This document shows positions 28,354 to 37,323 of a stretch of DNA of 64,000 nucleotides, in pieces (the first letter of the stretch is position 1; each line of letters starts with the position of its first letter). The notes beneath the pieces are model-generated. The model was not told the DNA's origin. It saw only the letters and a list, made by a program, of their open reading frames with translations, and did not search any database. Origin of the DNA: Oscillospiraceae bacterium. Lineage in GTDB: Bacteria > Bacillota > Clostridia > Oscillospirales > Acutalibacteraceae. Where the stretch lies: NCBI GenBank assembly GCA_015066245.1, contig SVOS01000004.1, positions 84,132 through 148,131 of the forward strand, read 5' to 3'. A program made the position numbers and the translations under genes.

Positions 28354-28887
28354 TTATTTAGAATAGATAGAAACCGAATCCTCTCCGTCAAATTCTTCAA
28401 GATGTACGGCTATAACCTCTTCTAAGGAAGTAGGGATGTTTTTGCCTACAAAGTTTGCACGGATGGGAAGCTCTGAGTGACCTCGGTCAATAAAAGCCGC
28501 CAGCTGAATCCTTGAGGGCCTGCCCAGACTCATAACAGCATCCAGTGCGGCTCTTGCTGTGCGTGCGGTAAAAATAACGTCATCAACCAGAACTACAGTT
28601 TTGTCTTCAACGTTAAAATCTATCTTTGTGTCACAAAGGGTAGGGGAGTCAAGCTTTTGTCTGTCGTCTCTGTGAAGCGTTATATCAAGAGCACCAACCA
28701 AAGGACGTTTGCCTTCAATTCGCTCAATAATTTCGCTGAGCCTTTGAGCTAACGGTACGCCACGAGTACGTATGCCGATAAGCACAACGTTTTCGATTCC
28801 GCCGTTTTTTTCAACAATCTGGTGTGCCATTCGGGTGAGGATACGGCTGATGTCAGTAGCTTCTAATATTTTTGCCTTGAATTTCAT
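28354..28887 (-). CDS. pyrR: Bifunctional pyr operon regulator / uracil phosphoribosyltransferase PyrR
   Basis: VLIGIRTRGVPLAQRL, VVLVDDVIFTARTARAALDA (PRPP-binding motif). Confidence 0.93.
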   Translation of the reverse strand: MKFKAKILEATDISRILTRMAHQIVEKNGGIENVVLIGIRTRGVPLAQRLSEIIERIEGKRPLVGALDITLHRDDRQKLDSPTLCDTKIDFNVEDKTVVLVDDVIFTARTARAALDAVMSLGRPSRIQLAAFIDRGHSELPIRANFVGKNIPTSLEEVIAVHLEEFDGEDSVSIYSK

Positions 28888-29040
28888 ATATAATCACCAT
28901 AAGCAAAAGTTGAATTTATATTGTACATATTTTACCATAAATACCTTTTTTAGTCAACGAAAAAGCAATAACCTTAATATTGACAATAATCTCCATTTTG
29001 ATTACAATATTAAAGTATAGTGTTAAAAAGGAGAGTATCT

Positions 29041-30417
29041 ATGAAAAACACAGAAAAATCTATGGAAAAAATCGTTGCTCTTTGTAAGGGCAGAGGCTTT
29101 GTGTACCCCGGTTCTGAAATTTACGGTGGTCTTGCCAATACATGGGACTACGGCCCCTTAGGTGCAGAGCTTAAGAATAACATCAAGAAAGCATGGCTTA
29201 AGAAGTTTGTTCAGGAGAACAAGTATAACGTAGGTCTTGACTCTGCAATTCTTATGAATCCCCAGACATGGGTAGCATCAGGTCACCTCGGCGGTTTCTC
29301 TGATCCTCTTATGGACTGTAAGGAGTGTAAGACTCGTCACAGAGCCGACAACCTTATTGAAGATTTTGACGGTACAAACGTTACAGGTTGGGACAACAAC
29401 CAGATGTCTGATTACATCAAGGAGCACAACGTACCTTGCCCTAACTGCGGCAAGTCTAACTTTACTGATATCCGCCAGTTCAACCTTATGTTCAAAACAT
29501 TCCAGGGTGTTACAGAGGACAGCAAGTCTGAAATTTATCTCCGTCCCGAAACTGCTCAGGGTATTTTCGTAAACTTTGCCAACATCCAGCGTACAAGCCG
29601 CAAGAAGGTTCCCTTCGGTGTTGCTCAGATTGGTAAGTCTTTCCGTAATGAGATTACTCCCGGTAACTTTATTTTCCGTGTTCGTGAGTTCGAGCAGATG
29701 GAGCTTGAGTTCTTCTGCAAGCCCGGCACAGATTTAGAGTGGTTTGAGTACTGGCGTGGCTTCTGCCGTGACTTCCTCTATTCTTTAGGCATCAAAGAGG
29801 AGAATCTTAGACTTCGTGACCATTCTCCCGAGGAGCTTTGCTTCTACTCCAAGGCTACAACAGACTTCGAGTACTTGTTCCCCTTCGGCTGGGGTGAGCT
29901 CTGGGGTGTTGCTGACAGAACAGACTATGACCTTACTCAGCACCAGAACACAAGCGGTAAGTCCCTTGAATATTTCGACCCCACAGACAACTCCCGTTAC
30001 ATTCCTTATGTTATCGAGCCTTCTCTGGGTGTTGAGCGTCTTTTCCTTACAATCGTAACCGAAGGTTATGACGAGGAAGTTATTGACGAGAAGGATACAA
30101 GAGTTGTTATGCGTTTCCATCCTGCCCTTGCTCCTTTCAAGGCTGCAGTGCTTCCTCTTTCCAAGAAGCTTTCAGAGCAGGCAGAGGCAGTTGCTGATGA
30201 GCTTTCAAAGCACTTTATGGTTGACTTTGATGATGCAGGCTCTATCGGTAAGCGTTACCGCCGTCAGGATGAGATCGGTACACCTTTCTCAATCTGCTAC
30301 GACTTCGATTCTCTTGAGGACAACTGTGTTACAGTTCGTGACCGTGACACAATGGAGCAGGTAAGAATGCCTATCTCTGAGCTTGTTAACTACATCAACG
30401 ATAAGCTCCAGTTTTAA
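29041..30417 (+). CDS. glyS: Glycyl-tRNA synthetase (dimeric class II type)
   Basis: [58 protein letters not shown]. Confidence 0.95.
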   Translation: MKNTEKSMEKIVALCKGRGFVYPGSEIYGGLANTWDYGPLGAELKNNIKKAWLKKFVQENKYNVGLDSAILMNPQTWVASGHLGGFSDPLMDCKECKTRHRADNLIEDFDGTNVTGWDNNQMSDYIKEHNVPCPNCGKSNFTDIRQFNLMFKTFQGVTEDSKSEIYLRPETAQGIFVNFANIQRTSRKKVPFGVAQIGKSFRNEITPGNFIFRVREFEQMELEFFCKPGTDLEWFEYWRGFCRDFLYSLGIKEENLRLRDHSPEELCFYSKATTDFEYLFPFGWGELWGVADRTDYDLTQHQNTSGKSLEYFDPTDNSRYIPYVIEPSLGVERLFLTIVTEGYDEEVIDEKDTRVVMRFHPALAPFKAAVLPLSKKLSEQAEAVADELSKHFMVDFDDAGSIGKRYRRQDEIGTPFSICYDFDSLEDNCVTVRDRDTMEQVRMPISELVNYINDKLQF

Positions 30418-30429
30418 TTGACATAATTC

Positions 30430-30459
30430 ATACCCTCTCTTAGGTTTAAGGGAGGGTAT
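30430..30459 (+). terminator. Terminator of glyS
   Basis: ATACCCTC...GAGGGTAT hairpin followed by a short T tract. Confidence 0.65.
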
Positions 30460-30535
30460 ATTTGTCCCTCCATTAAAACATATTATATGAATACAAATCC
30501 GCCGTTGATCTCTGGTGCTTTATATATGAACATTT

Positions 30536-30575
30536 CCAAAGGCGGAATTGCCCACCGTGGCTAACGGTTTTATGC
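30536..30575. repeat. Dispersed intergenic repeat copy
   Basis: CCAAAGGCGGAATTGCCCACCGTGGCTAACGGTTTTATGC closely matches the 23311-23380 repeat. Confidence 0.8.
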
Positions 30576-30654
30576 AAAATGTAAGCTAACCTAAGGGTTA
30601 AAGGCGAAAATTGTCACATAAAGGTCAAAAATGACAATTTTGTAAAAAAAGGTG

Positions 30655-30683
30655 TTGACTGGTTGACATTTATGTGGTACAAT
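30655..30683 (+). promoter_or_regulatory. Promoter of the rpmG-secE-nusG unit
   Basis: TTGACT-N17-TACAAT. Confidence 0.7.
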
Positions 30684-30770
30684 GTCTTTACCTCATAAAA
30701 GGGGCTTATTTTTTTGTGCCTTTTTTGAGGGAGGCCGGATTATTCCGAAAAAACACGGGAGGTGCCGTTA

Positions 30771-30920
30771 ATGAGAGTAAAAATTGTTCTTGCATGTACA
30801 GAGTGCAAACAGCGTAACTACAACACAATGAAGAACAAAAAGAATGATCCTGACAGACTCGAGATGAACAAGTACTGCCGCTTCTGCAGAAAGCATACTG
30901 TTCACAAGGAAACTAAGTAA
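30771..30920 (+). CDS. rpmG: 50S ribosomal protein L33 (too short for the supplied ORF track)
   Basis: Manual translation [49 protein letters not shown]; upstream of secE. Confidence 0.95.
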   Translation: MRVKIVLACTECKQRNYNTMKNKKNDPDRLEMNKYCRFCRKHTVHKETK

Positions 30921-30937
30921 TCACGGGGGATACAGTC

Positions 30938-31156
30938 ATGGCAGAAAAGAAGAAAAACATTTTTCAGAAAATCGCCAAGTATTTTCGTGAGTGCGTAGGC
31001 GAGATGAAAAAGATCTCTTGGCCCACACTGTCTCAGACCACCAAAAACTTTCTTATAGTTCTTGTGGTTGTTATTGTAATTGGTGCTCTTATCTATGGTC
31101 TTGACCAGGGACTTTATTTTGTTCTCGGCAAGATTATGGGTGTTGTTCCCAAGTAA
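30938..31156 (+). CDS. secE: Preprotein translocase subunit SecE
   Basis: FFRECVGEMKKISWPTLSQTTKNFLIVLVVV-like signature (here YFRECVGEMKKISWP) with one TM; between rpmG and nusG. Confidence 0.95.
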   Translation: MAEKKKNIFQKIAKYFRECVGEMKKISWPTLSQTTKNFLIVLVVVIVIGALIYGLDQGLYFVLGKIMGVVPK

Positions 31157-31193
31157 TTACAACCAAGGCTTATTTTGAAAGGACGGGTGAACT

Positions 31194-31718
31194 GTGTCCG
31201 GTGAGGCAAAGTGGTATGTAATTCATACCTACTCAGGTTACGAAAACAAAGTAGCGTCCAACTTGATGACTACTGCTGAGAACCGTGGCATGCAGGACAT
31301 GATTCTGGAAGTCAAGGTTCCCACCGAGACAGTTACCGAGATTAAGGACGACAAAACCAAAGAGGTAGAGAGAAAGCTCTATCCCGGTTATGTTTTCGTC
31401 AAGATGATCTACACTGATGAAACCTGGTATATCGTACGCAATGTACGTGGTTGCACAGGCTTTGTCGGACCCTCCTCAAAGCCCATTCCTCTTACAGAGG
31501 CTGAGGTTTACAGGATGGGTGTGGAAACCCGCGTTGTTGAGGTTTCTTATGAAGTCGGCGATTCAGTTCGTATTATCGATGGTCCTTTGGAGGACTTTAT
31601 CGGTACTGTAGAAGAACTCAATACCGACAAAAATTACGTTCGCGTTATTGTTTCAATGTTCGGACGTGAGACCCCGGTAGAGCTTGAGCTTAATCAGGCA
31701 GAACCGGTTTTAGACTAA
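31194..31718 (+). CDS. nusG: Transcription termination/antitermination factor NusG
   Basis: AKWYVIHTYSGYENKVASNL; VRNVRGCTGFVG; GTG start. Confidence 0.96.
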   Translation: MSGEAKWYVIHTYSGYENKVASNLMTTAENRGMQDMILEVKVPTETVTEIKDDKTKEVERKLYPGYVFVKMIYTDETWYIVRNVRGCTGFVGPSSKPIPLTEAEVYRMGVETRVVEVSYEVGDSVRIIDGPLEDFIGTVEELNTDKNYVRVIVSMFGRETPVELELNQAEPVLD

Positions 31719-31831
31719 GGAATTTAGCGAACAGCTTTTTTCAGAGAGGAAGCAAAAGCTTCCTTGTGGGAGGAAATCAAAATCTTTAAAGGTTTCCGCC
31801 ATTAACCACGAATTTTGGAGGTGCAAACACA

Positions 31832-32257
31832 ATGGCTCAGAAGGTAGTAGGCTTTATTAAGCTTCAGATTCCTGCCGGCAAAGCTACCCCGGCTCCGCCT
31901 GTTGGTCCTGCTCTTGGTCAGCACGGCGTTAACATCGTTGCGTTTACAAAGGAATTTAACGAACGCACAAAGAATGACATCGGAATGCTCATTCCTGTTG
32001 TAATTACTGTTTATGCAGACAGATCTTTCTCTTTCATCACAAAGACTCCCCCTGCAGCAGTACTCATCAAGAAGGCTTGCGGTATTGATAAGGCTTCTGG
32101 TGTTCCCAACAAGAATAAGGTTGCAAAGATTTCAAGCGAGCAGATTAAGAAAATCGCTGAGACAAAAATGCCCGACTTAAACGCTGCTTCTCTTGAGGCT
32201 GCTATGAGCATGATTGCTGGTACAGCACGCAGCATGGGCGTAACTGTTGAAGACTAA
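31832..32257 (+). CDS. rplK: 50S ribosomal protein L11
   Basis: [30 protein letters not shown]. Confidence 0.97.
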   Translation: MAQKVVGFIKLQIPAGKATPAPPVGPALGQHGVNIVAFTKEFNERTKNDIGMLIPVVITVYADRSFSFITKTPPAAVLIKKACGIDKASGVPNKNKVAKISSEQIKKIAETKMPDLNAASLEAAMSMIAGTARSMGVTVED

Positions 32258-32323
32258 TAGCTCGTTATTATCCGGGTGGGAGGATTATCCGCTTAACCAC
32301 CTAACAATGGAGGAAAAATCTTT

Positions 32324-33034
32324 ATGAAACACGGTAAGAAATACGTTGATAGCGCTAAGCTTATCGACAGATCAAAACTTTATGATACAAACGAAGCACT
32401 TGACCTTTGTGTAAAGGCTGCATCTGCTAAGTTTGACGAGACAGTTGAGCTTCACGTAAAGCTCGGCGTTGACTCCCGTCATGCTGACCAGCAGGTTAGA
32501 GGTGCTATCGTTCTTCCTAACGGCACAGGTAAAGACGTTAAGGTTCTTGCTATCTGCAAGGGCGACAACGAGAAACTTGCTCAGGAAGCAGGCGCTGACT
32601 TCGTTGGTGCTGAGGACATGACAGCTAAGATTCAGAACGAGGGTTGGATGGACTTCGACGTTCTTATTACAACTCCCGACTGCATGGGTCTTGTTGGTCG
32701 TCTTGGTAAAATCCTCGGTCCCCGTGGTCTTATGCCTAACCCCAAGGCTGGTACAGTTACACCTGACATCGCTAAGGCTATCAAAGAAGCTAAGGCTGGT
32801 AAGATCGAGTACCGTCTTGACAAGACAAACATCATTCACTGTCCCATCGGTAAGGTTTCCTTCGGTGCAGAGAAGCTCCAGACTAACCTCGAGACTCTCA
32901 TGGATGCTATCGTTAAGGCTAAGCCTGCTGCTGCAAAGGGTCAGTACATCAAGTCCTGCGTTGTAACTTCTACAATGGGTCCCAGCGTTAAGCTCAACCC
33001 CAATAAGTTCACAGCTGCTACACAGGCAAACTAA
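32324..33034 (+). CDS. rplA: 50S ribosomal protein L1
   Basis: [49 protein letters not shown]. Confidence 0.97.
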   Translation: MKHGKKYVDSAKLIDRSKLYDTNEALDLCVKAASAKFDETVELHVKLGVDSRHADQQVRGAIVLPNGTGKDVKVLAICKGDNEKLAQEAGADFVGAEDMTAKIQNEGWMDFDVLITTPDCMGLVGRLGKILGPRGLMPNPKAGTVTPDIAKAIKEAKAGKIEYRLDKTNIIHCPIGKVSFGAEKLQTNLETLMDAIVKAKPAAAKGQYIKSCVVTSTMGPSVKLNPNKFTAATQAN

Positions 33035-33069
33035 GTTATTTAGAGCCTTGCTCTGAATATATAAATCGC

Positions 33070-33202
33070 TGTTCTAAAGACAGCAGGTTTCCGATATTCG
33101 GATATAATGGATTTATCCGCCTGCCGAGGAAGAAGCTATTACAACATCCTTACGGATATATTTTGTAATTTCAAGCCTCTTTCTCATGAAAGAGGCTTTT
33201 CT
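33070..33202 (+). ncRNA. Ribosomal protein L10 leader
   Basis: GACAGCAGGTTTCCGATATTCGGATATAATGGATTTATCCGCCTGCCGAGGAAG core and terminator AAGCCTCTTTC-tcat-GAAAGAGGCTTTT directly upstream of rplJ. Confidence 0.88.
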
Positions 33203-33242
33203 CTTATGAACTGCGTTATCAATTTAACGGAGGTGAAATTAG

Positions 33243-33809
33243 TTGCCAAGTCAGAAAATATTAGAACAGAAGCAGCAGCTCGTTGCTGATGTTACTGAAA
33301 GAGTTAAGAATTCTGTTACAGGTCTTCTCGTTTCATACGAGGGTATCAACGTAGCAGACGACACAAAGCTCAGAAAAGATCTTCGTGAGGCTGGCGTTAA
33401 GTACACTGTTGTTAAGAACACTCTCTTAGAGCGTGCTTTCGAAAACACAGGTCTTGCAGAGCTCAATGTTCACTTAGCAGGTACTACTGCACTTGCTACA
33501 AGTGATGAAGATTACGCAGCAGCCGCTAGAATTCTCTGCGGTTTCGCTGATAAGAGCAAGACTTTTGAGGTTAAGGGCGGTTACCTCGACGGTGAGGTTA
33601 TCGGCATGGATAAGATCGATGCTCTCGCAAAGTTACCCTCAAGAGATATCCTTCTCGCAAACGTTCTCGGTGCATTCCAGGCACCCGTTGCAAGCTTTGC
33701 ACGTGCTATTCAGGCTATCGTTGACAAAGGTGGCGTAGAGAACTGCGCAAAGGCTGAAGAGGCTGCTCCCGCTGAGGAAGCTCCCGCTGCTGAGGCTGCA
33801 GCAGAATAA
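33243..33809 (+). CDS. rplJ: 50S ribosomal protein L10
   Basis: MPSQKILEQKQQLVADVTERVKNSVTGLLVSYEGINVADDTKLRKDLREAGVKYTVVKNTLLERA; TTG start; order K-A-J-L. Confidence 0.95.
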   Translation: MPSQKILEQKQQLVADVTERVKNSVTGLLVSYEGINVADDTKLRKDLREAGVKYTVVKNTLLERAFENTGLAELNVHLAGTTALATSDEDYAAAARILCGFADKSKTFEVKGGYLDGEVIGMDKIDALAKLPSRDILLANVLGAFQAPVASFARAIQAIVDKGGVENCAKAEEAAPAEEAPAAEAAAE

Positions 33810-33865
33810 TTTGCAGTCAAAATTAATTAAAAAATAACTTATAATTATATTGGAGGTTTACTAAA

Positions 33866-34237
33866 ATGTCTGAGAAGATTACTTCTATCATTGAAACACT
33901 TAAGGGCCTCACAGTTCTCGAGCTTTCTGAGCTCGTTCACGCTGTTGAGGAAGAGTTCGGCGTATCCGCTGCTGCTGCTGTTGCAGTTGCAGGTCCTGCA
34001 GTTGCTGCTGCAGCTGAGGAAGAGAAGACAGAGTTTGACGTAGTTCTTAAGTCTGCTGGTGCTAACAAGATCGCTGTTATCAAGGCAGTTCGTGAGGCTA
34101 CAGGTCTCGGTCTTAAAGAGGCTAAGGAAGTTGTTGACAACGCTCCCAAGACTCTCAAAGAGGCTATTTCTAAGGATGACGCTGAGGCTCTCAAGGCTAA
34201 GCTCACAGAGGCTGGCGCTGAGGTTGAGATTAAGTAA
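33866..34237 (+). CDS. rplL: 50S ribosomal protein L7/L12
   Basis: [82 protein letters not shown]. Confidence 0.97.
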   Translation: MSEKITSIIETLKGLTVLELSELVHAVEEEFGVSAAAAVAVAGPAVAAAAEEEKTEFDVVLKSAGANKIAVIKAVREATGLGLKEAKEVVDNAPKTLKEAISKDDAEALKAKLTEAGAEVEIK

Positions 34238-34266
34238 TTTAATTTTACTTAAAGTTTCAGAAAACA

Positions 34267-34292
34267 AAGGACAATCCGCAAGGATTGTCCTT
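34267..34292 (+). terminator. Intrinsic terminator after rplL
   Basis: AAGGACAATCC-gcaa-GGATTGTCCTT followed by T-run. Confidence 0.9.
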
Positions 34293-34355
34293 TTTTCGTT
34301 TATTTGCCAGTTTAATATTTTCAAATAGGGAAAAACTATTATTGAGGTGAATAAA

Positions 34356-34559
34356 ATGGCAAATAAAGCACAGAATTTAAGCGATAAAAGTGTAAAAAAG
34401 TCCCCAACAAAGCGAAATAAGCCGGCGGATCAGAGTATAGTTAATGTTGTAAAGCACGAGTGCTGCCCCGGCAAGGCTACAAAACCTTGTGACGTAGTTA
34501 ACAGCACAAGCGCATATACAAAACTTGCAAAAAATGCCACAAGGTTTGATATTAAATAA
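34356..34559 (+). CDS. Small basic hypothetical protein with CC..C motif
   Basis: MANKAQNLSDKSVKKSPTKRNKPADQSIVNVVKHECCPGKATKPCDVVNSTSAYTKLAKNATRFDIK; upstream GAGGTG; own terminator downstream. Confidence 0.55.
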   Translation: MANKAQNLSDKSVKKSPTKRNKPADQSIVNVVKHECCPGKATKPCDVVNSTSAYTKLAKNATRFDIK

Positions 34560-34565
34560 GAAGAA

Positions 34566-34587
34566 AGCCACTCCATAAGGAGTGGCT
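34566..34587. terminator. Bidirectional terminator
   Basis: AGCCACTCC-ataa-GGAGTGGCT. Confidence 0.8.
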
Positions 34588-34593
34588 GTTTTA

Positions 34594-35022
34594 TTAGTTG
34601 TTATTGGCTGATTTTCTACCTATTATTGTAATAATAAAATTGGCAATTGCAAGAATAGCAAGAATAATCGGTGCTATTGTAAGTGATGCTTCACTTTGAA
34701 TAAAAGTGAAAATAAAGGATGCAATACAAGTAATTACGGCAAAAACAGATGTAAGTATTGAAAAAATAGGCTTAGAATGATTTTTCTTTATTATATACAA
34801 AAGTATTGTAGGTATAGTAAAGCATGAATATAGCCACATAAGAAGATATATTATTGAAAAACCGACTAAGTCTGTCAGGTTATATTGCATTTGTGTGAAC
34901 CAATACGGCATTGAGTAAGTCTGACCGTACAGCGATAACCAAGGGGTAAAATGTATACAAAGCATTAATGACAATACAATTATTGATAATATATTATAGA
35001 TTGTTAGTTTGTATGTTTTCAT
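34594..35022 (-). CDS. Hypothetical four-TM membrane protein
   Basis: Hydrophobic ORF overlapping the upstream GNAT gene by 4 bp. Confidence 0.65.
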   Translation of the reverse strand: MKTYKLTIYNILSIIVLSLMLCIHFTPWLSLYGQTYSMPYWFTQMQYNLTDLVGFSIIYLLMWLYSCFTIPTILLYIIKKNHSKPIFSILTSVFAVITCIASFIFTFIQSEASLTIAPIILAILAIANFIITIIGRKSANNN

Positions 35023-35459
35023 AGTTTTACCTCCAGTGAATAATTTATATATTCCAGATGGCTAAACCCGTGGCGTTTGTAAAGCTGTTGAGCTTTGAGG
35101 TTTTCGGGCTCAGTCTCCAGACGATATCGTTTTGCAGGAATATTATCTTTTACATATTCGATAAACTCTGAGCCTAAGCCTTTGTTGCGATAATCTTCTT
35201 TTACGTAGATTTCTTCAATCCAGATTACAATGCCGCCTGCTTCTTGAGAAAAAGTCTTTGCAATAAGTCCGTAGCCTGCAATTTTTTCGTCACAATCAAA
35301 AATAAAGCCCTCAGTGAAAGCTGAGCCTTTCATAAGCTCGTCGAAGGTGATTTCAAAGTGGCATTTCGGCACAGGTGAGAACACGGCAGGGGATGAATAG
35401 AAATCCTCGGCCATTTTTATGTATTCGGTTTTGTCATCGTGTAATATTTTTCTGATCAT
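35019..35459 (-). CDS. GNAT family N-acetyltransferase
   Basis: WIEEIYVKEDYRNKGLGSEFIEYVKDN...LETEPENLKAQQLYKRHGF. Confidence 0.9.
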   Translation of the reverse strand: MIRKILHDDKTEYIKMAEDFYSSPAVFSPVPKCHFEITFDELMKGSAFTEGFIFDCDEKIAGYGLIAKTFSQEAGGIVIWIEEIYVKEDYRNKGLGSEFIEYVKDNIPAKRYRLETEPENLKAQQLYKRHGFSHLEYINYSLEVKL

Positions 35460-35512
35460 TTTATCACCATTTATATAATATCATAAATAAATAAAATATC
35501 AAGGCAAAAGAA

Positions 35513-35540
35513 AACTGCACAGACCGAAGTCTGTGCAGTT
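35513..35540 (-). terminator. Terminator of the hydrogenase operon
   Basis: AACTGCACAGAC-cgaa-GTCTGTGCAGTT downstream of the catalytic subunit gene. Confidence 0.8.
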
Positions 35541-35560
35541 GAATTTTAATTAATTAAGGA

Positions 35561-37303
35561 TTAATACTTGTTACGCTCAACGTATGTTGTGTGTAAGAGC
35601 TCGTGTGCCTTGTGACCACCGGGCTCGCCGAGATACTCTGCATAAACCTTCTTGATGAGGGGAGAGTCGTGAGACTTTCTCTTGGGAAGGTTTGCGTCCT
35701 CGTTGTAGAGAACCTTTGCACGCTCTGCCTTGATGTCGATGAAGTTACGAACAGAAGCGGGCTGGATGGGCTGACCGCCGCCGTTTACGCAACCGCCGGG
35801 ACAGCACATAATCTCAACAAACTGATAGTCTGCTTTGCCTGCACGGATATCATCGAGAATCTTGGAAGCATTCTCAAGACCGGAAGCAACTGCAACCTTA
35901 ACGGGCATACCTGCAACCTCATAAGCTGCATACTTGATGCCCTCTGTACCACGAACGTCTGTGTAGTCGATTTCCTTAAGGTCTTCGCCTGTGAGAACAT
36001 CAGCAACAGTTCTGAGAGCAGCTTCCATAACACCACCTGTAGCACCGAAGATAACTGCAGCACCTGTGAAGTCGCCCATTGCGGGATCGTACTGCTCGTC
36101 GGGAAGGTTTGTGAACTGTAAGCCTGTCTTCTTAATCATATCAGCAAGCTCTCTTGTTGTGATAACGATATCAACGTCCTGCATACCGTCGCGACCCTCG
36201 TTGTTTCTCTTATGCTCGAACTTCTTAGCAGTACAGGGCATTACGGAAACGCTAACGATCTTCTTGGGATCGATGCCTTCCTTCTCAGCAAAGTAGGACT
36301 TGATCATAGCACCTGTCATCTGCTGAGGAGACTTACATGTGGAGAGGTTGGGGAGAAGGTCAGGATAGTAATGCTCGCAGAACTTAACCCAACCGGGTGA
36401 GCAGGAAGTAATCATAGGAAGAACGCCGCCGTTCTTAACTCTGTCGATGAACTCTGTGCCTTCCTCCATAATTGTAAGGTCTGCACCGAAGTTTGTATCG
36501 AATACCTTGTCAAAGCCGAGACGTCTTAAAGCAGCAACCATCTTGCCCTCTACGTTTGTACCGATAGGCATACCGAAATCTTCGCCAAGAGCAGCTCTTA
36601 CTGCGGGAGCAGTCTGAACAACTACATACTTGTCGGGATCAGCAAGTGCCTCGAATACCTTGTCTGTCTCATCCTTAACAATGAGAGCACCTGTGGGACA
36701 TACTACTGTACACTGACCGCAGGATACGCAAGCTACATCTGCTAAATCCTGGTCAAATGCGCAACCAACAACTGTATCAAAACCACGGTTGTTTGCACCG
36801 ATAACACCAACGTGCTGCTCTTTACATGCTGCGATACAGCGTCTGCAAAGGATACACTTGTTGTTGTTACGAACGAGGTGAGCTGTTGTTGTGTCAATGG
36901 GAAGAACGGGGTTCTCGCCTGCAAATCTGTCCTCGCAGTCAACACCGAACTCTTTGCACATTGTCTGGAGCTCACAGTTATTGCTTCTCTCGCAGGAGAG
37001 ACACTTCTTATCGTGGTTGGAAAGGATAAGCTGAAGAGTTGTCTTTCTTGCTTCCATAACCTTGGGAGAGTTAGTGATAATCTCTGTACCCTCACGCTCA
37101 ATGGGGAATACGCAAGCAGCAACGAGAGAACGAGCACCTACAACCTCACATACGCACATACGGCAAGCACCGATTTCGTTCATATCACGGAGGTAGCAGA
37201 GTGTGGGAATTTTAATACCGAACTGATGGCATGCATCAAGAATTGTTGTATTCTTCTCAACAGAGAAAGGCATACCGTTAATTTTAATGTTAATCATTTC
37301 CAT
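35561..37303 (-). CDS. hndD: NAD(P)-linked [FeFe]-hydrogenase catalytic subunit (HndD/HydA-like, trimeric/bifurcating type)
   Basis: N-terminal 2Fe-2S and His-type 4Fe-4S region, CILCRRCIAACKEQHV, CVSCGQCTVVCP; H-cluster motifs TSCSPGW, MPCTAKKFE, EIMCCPGGCVNGGGQP. Confidence 0.92.
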   Translation of the reverse strand: MEMINIKINGMPFSVEKNTTILDACHQFGIKIPTLCYLRDMNEIGACRMCVCEVVGARSLVAACVFPIEREGTEIITNSPKVMEARKTTLQLILSNHDKKCLSCERSNNCELQTMCKEFGVDCEDRFAGENPVLPIDTTTAHLVRNNNKCILCRRCIAACKEQHVGVIGANNRGFDTVVGCAFDQDLADVACVSCGQCTVVCPTGALIVKDETDKVFEALADPDKYVVVQTAPAVRAALGEDFGMPIGTNVEGKMVAALRRLGFDKVFDTNFGADLTIMEEGTEFIDRVKNGGVLPMITSCSPGWVKFCEHYYPDLLPNLSTCKSPQQMTGAMIKSYFAEKEGIDPKKIVSVSVMPCTAKKFEHKRNNEGRDGMQDVDIVITTRELADMIKKTGLQFTNLPDEQYDPAMGDFTGAAVIFGATGGVMEAALRTVADVLTGEDLKEIDYTDVRGTEGIKYAAYEVAGMPVKVAVASGLENASKILDDIRAGKADYQFVEIMCCPGGCVNGGGQPIQPASVRNFIDIKAERAKVLYNEDANLPKRKSHDSPLIKKVYAEYLGEPGGHKAHELLHTTYVERNKY

Positions 37304-37323
37304 TGTAATTTATCTCCTTTCTC

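Noticed and set aside
28888-29040. T-box leader for glyS
   Set aside because: Only ~150 bp between divergent genes; promoter TTGACA-N17-TACAAT lies close to the ATG, leaving too little room for a T-box.
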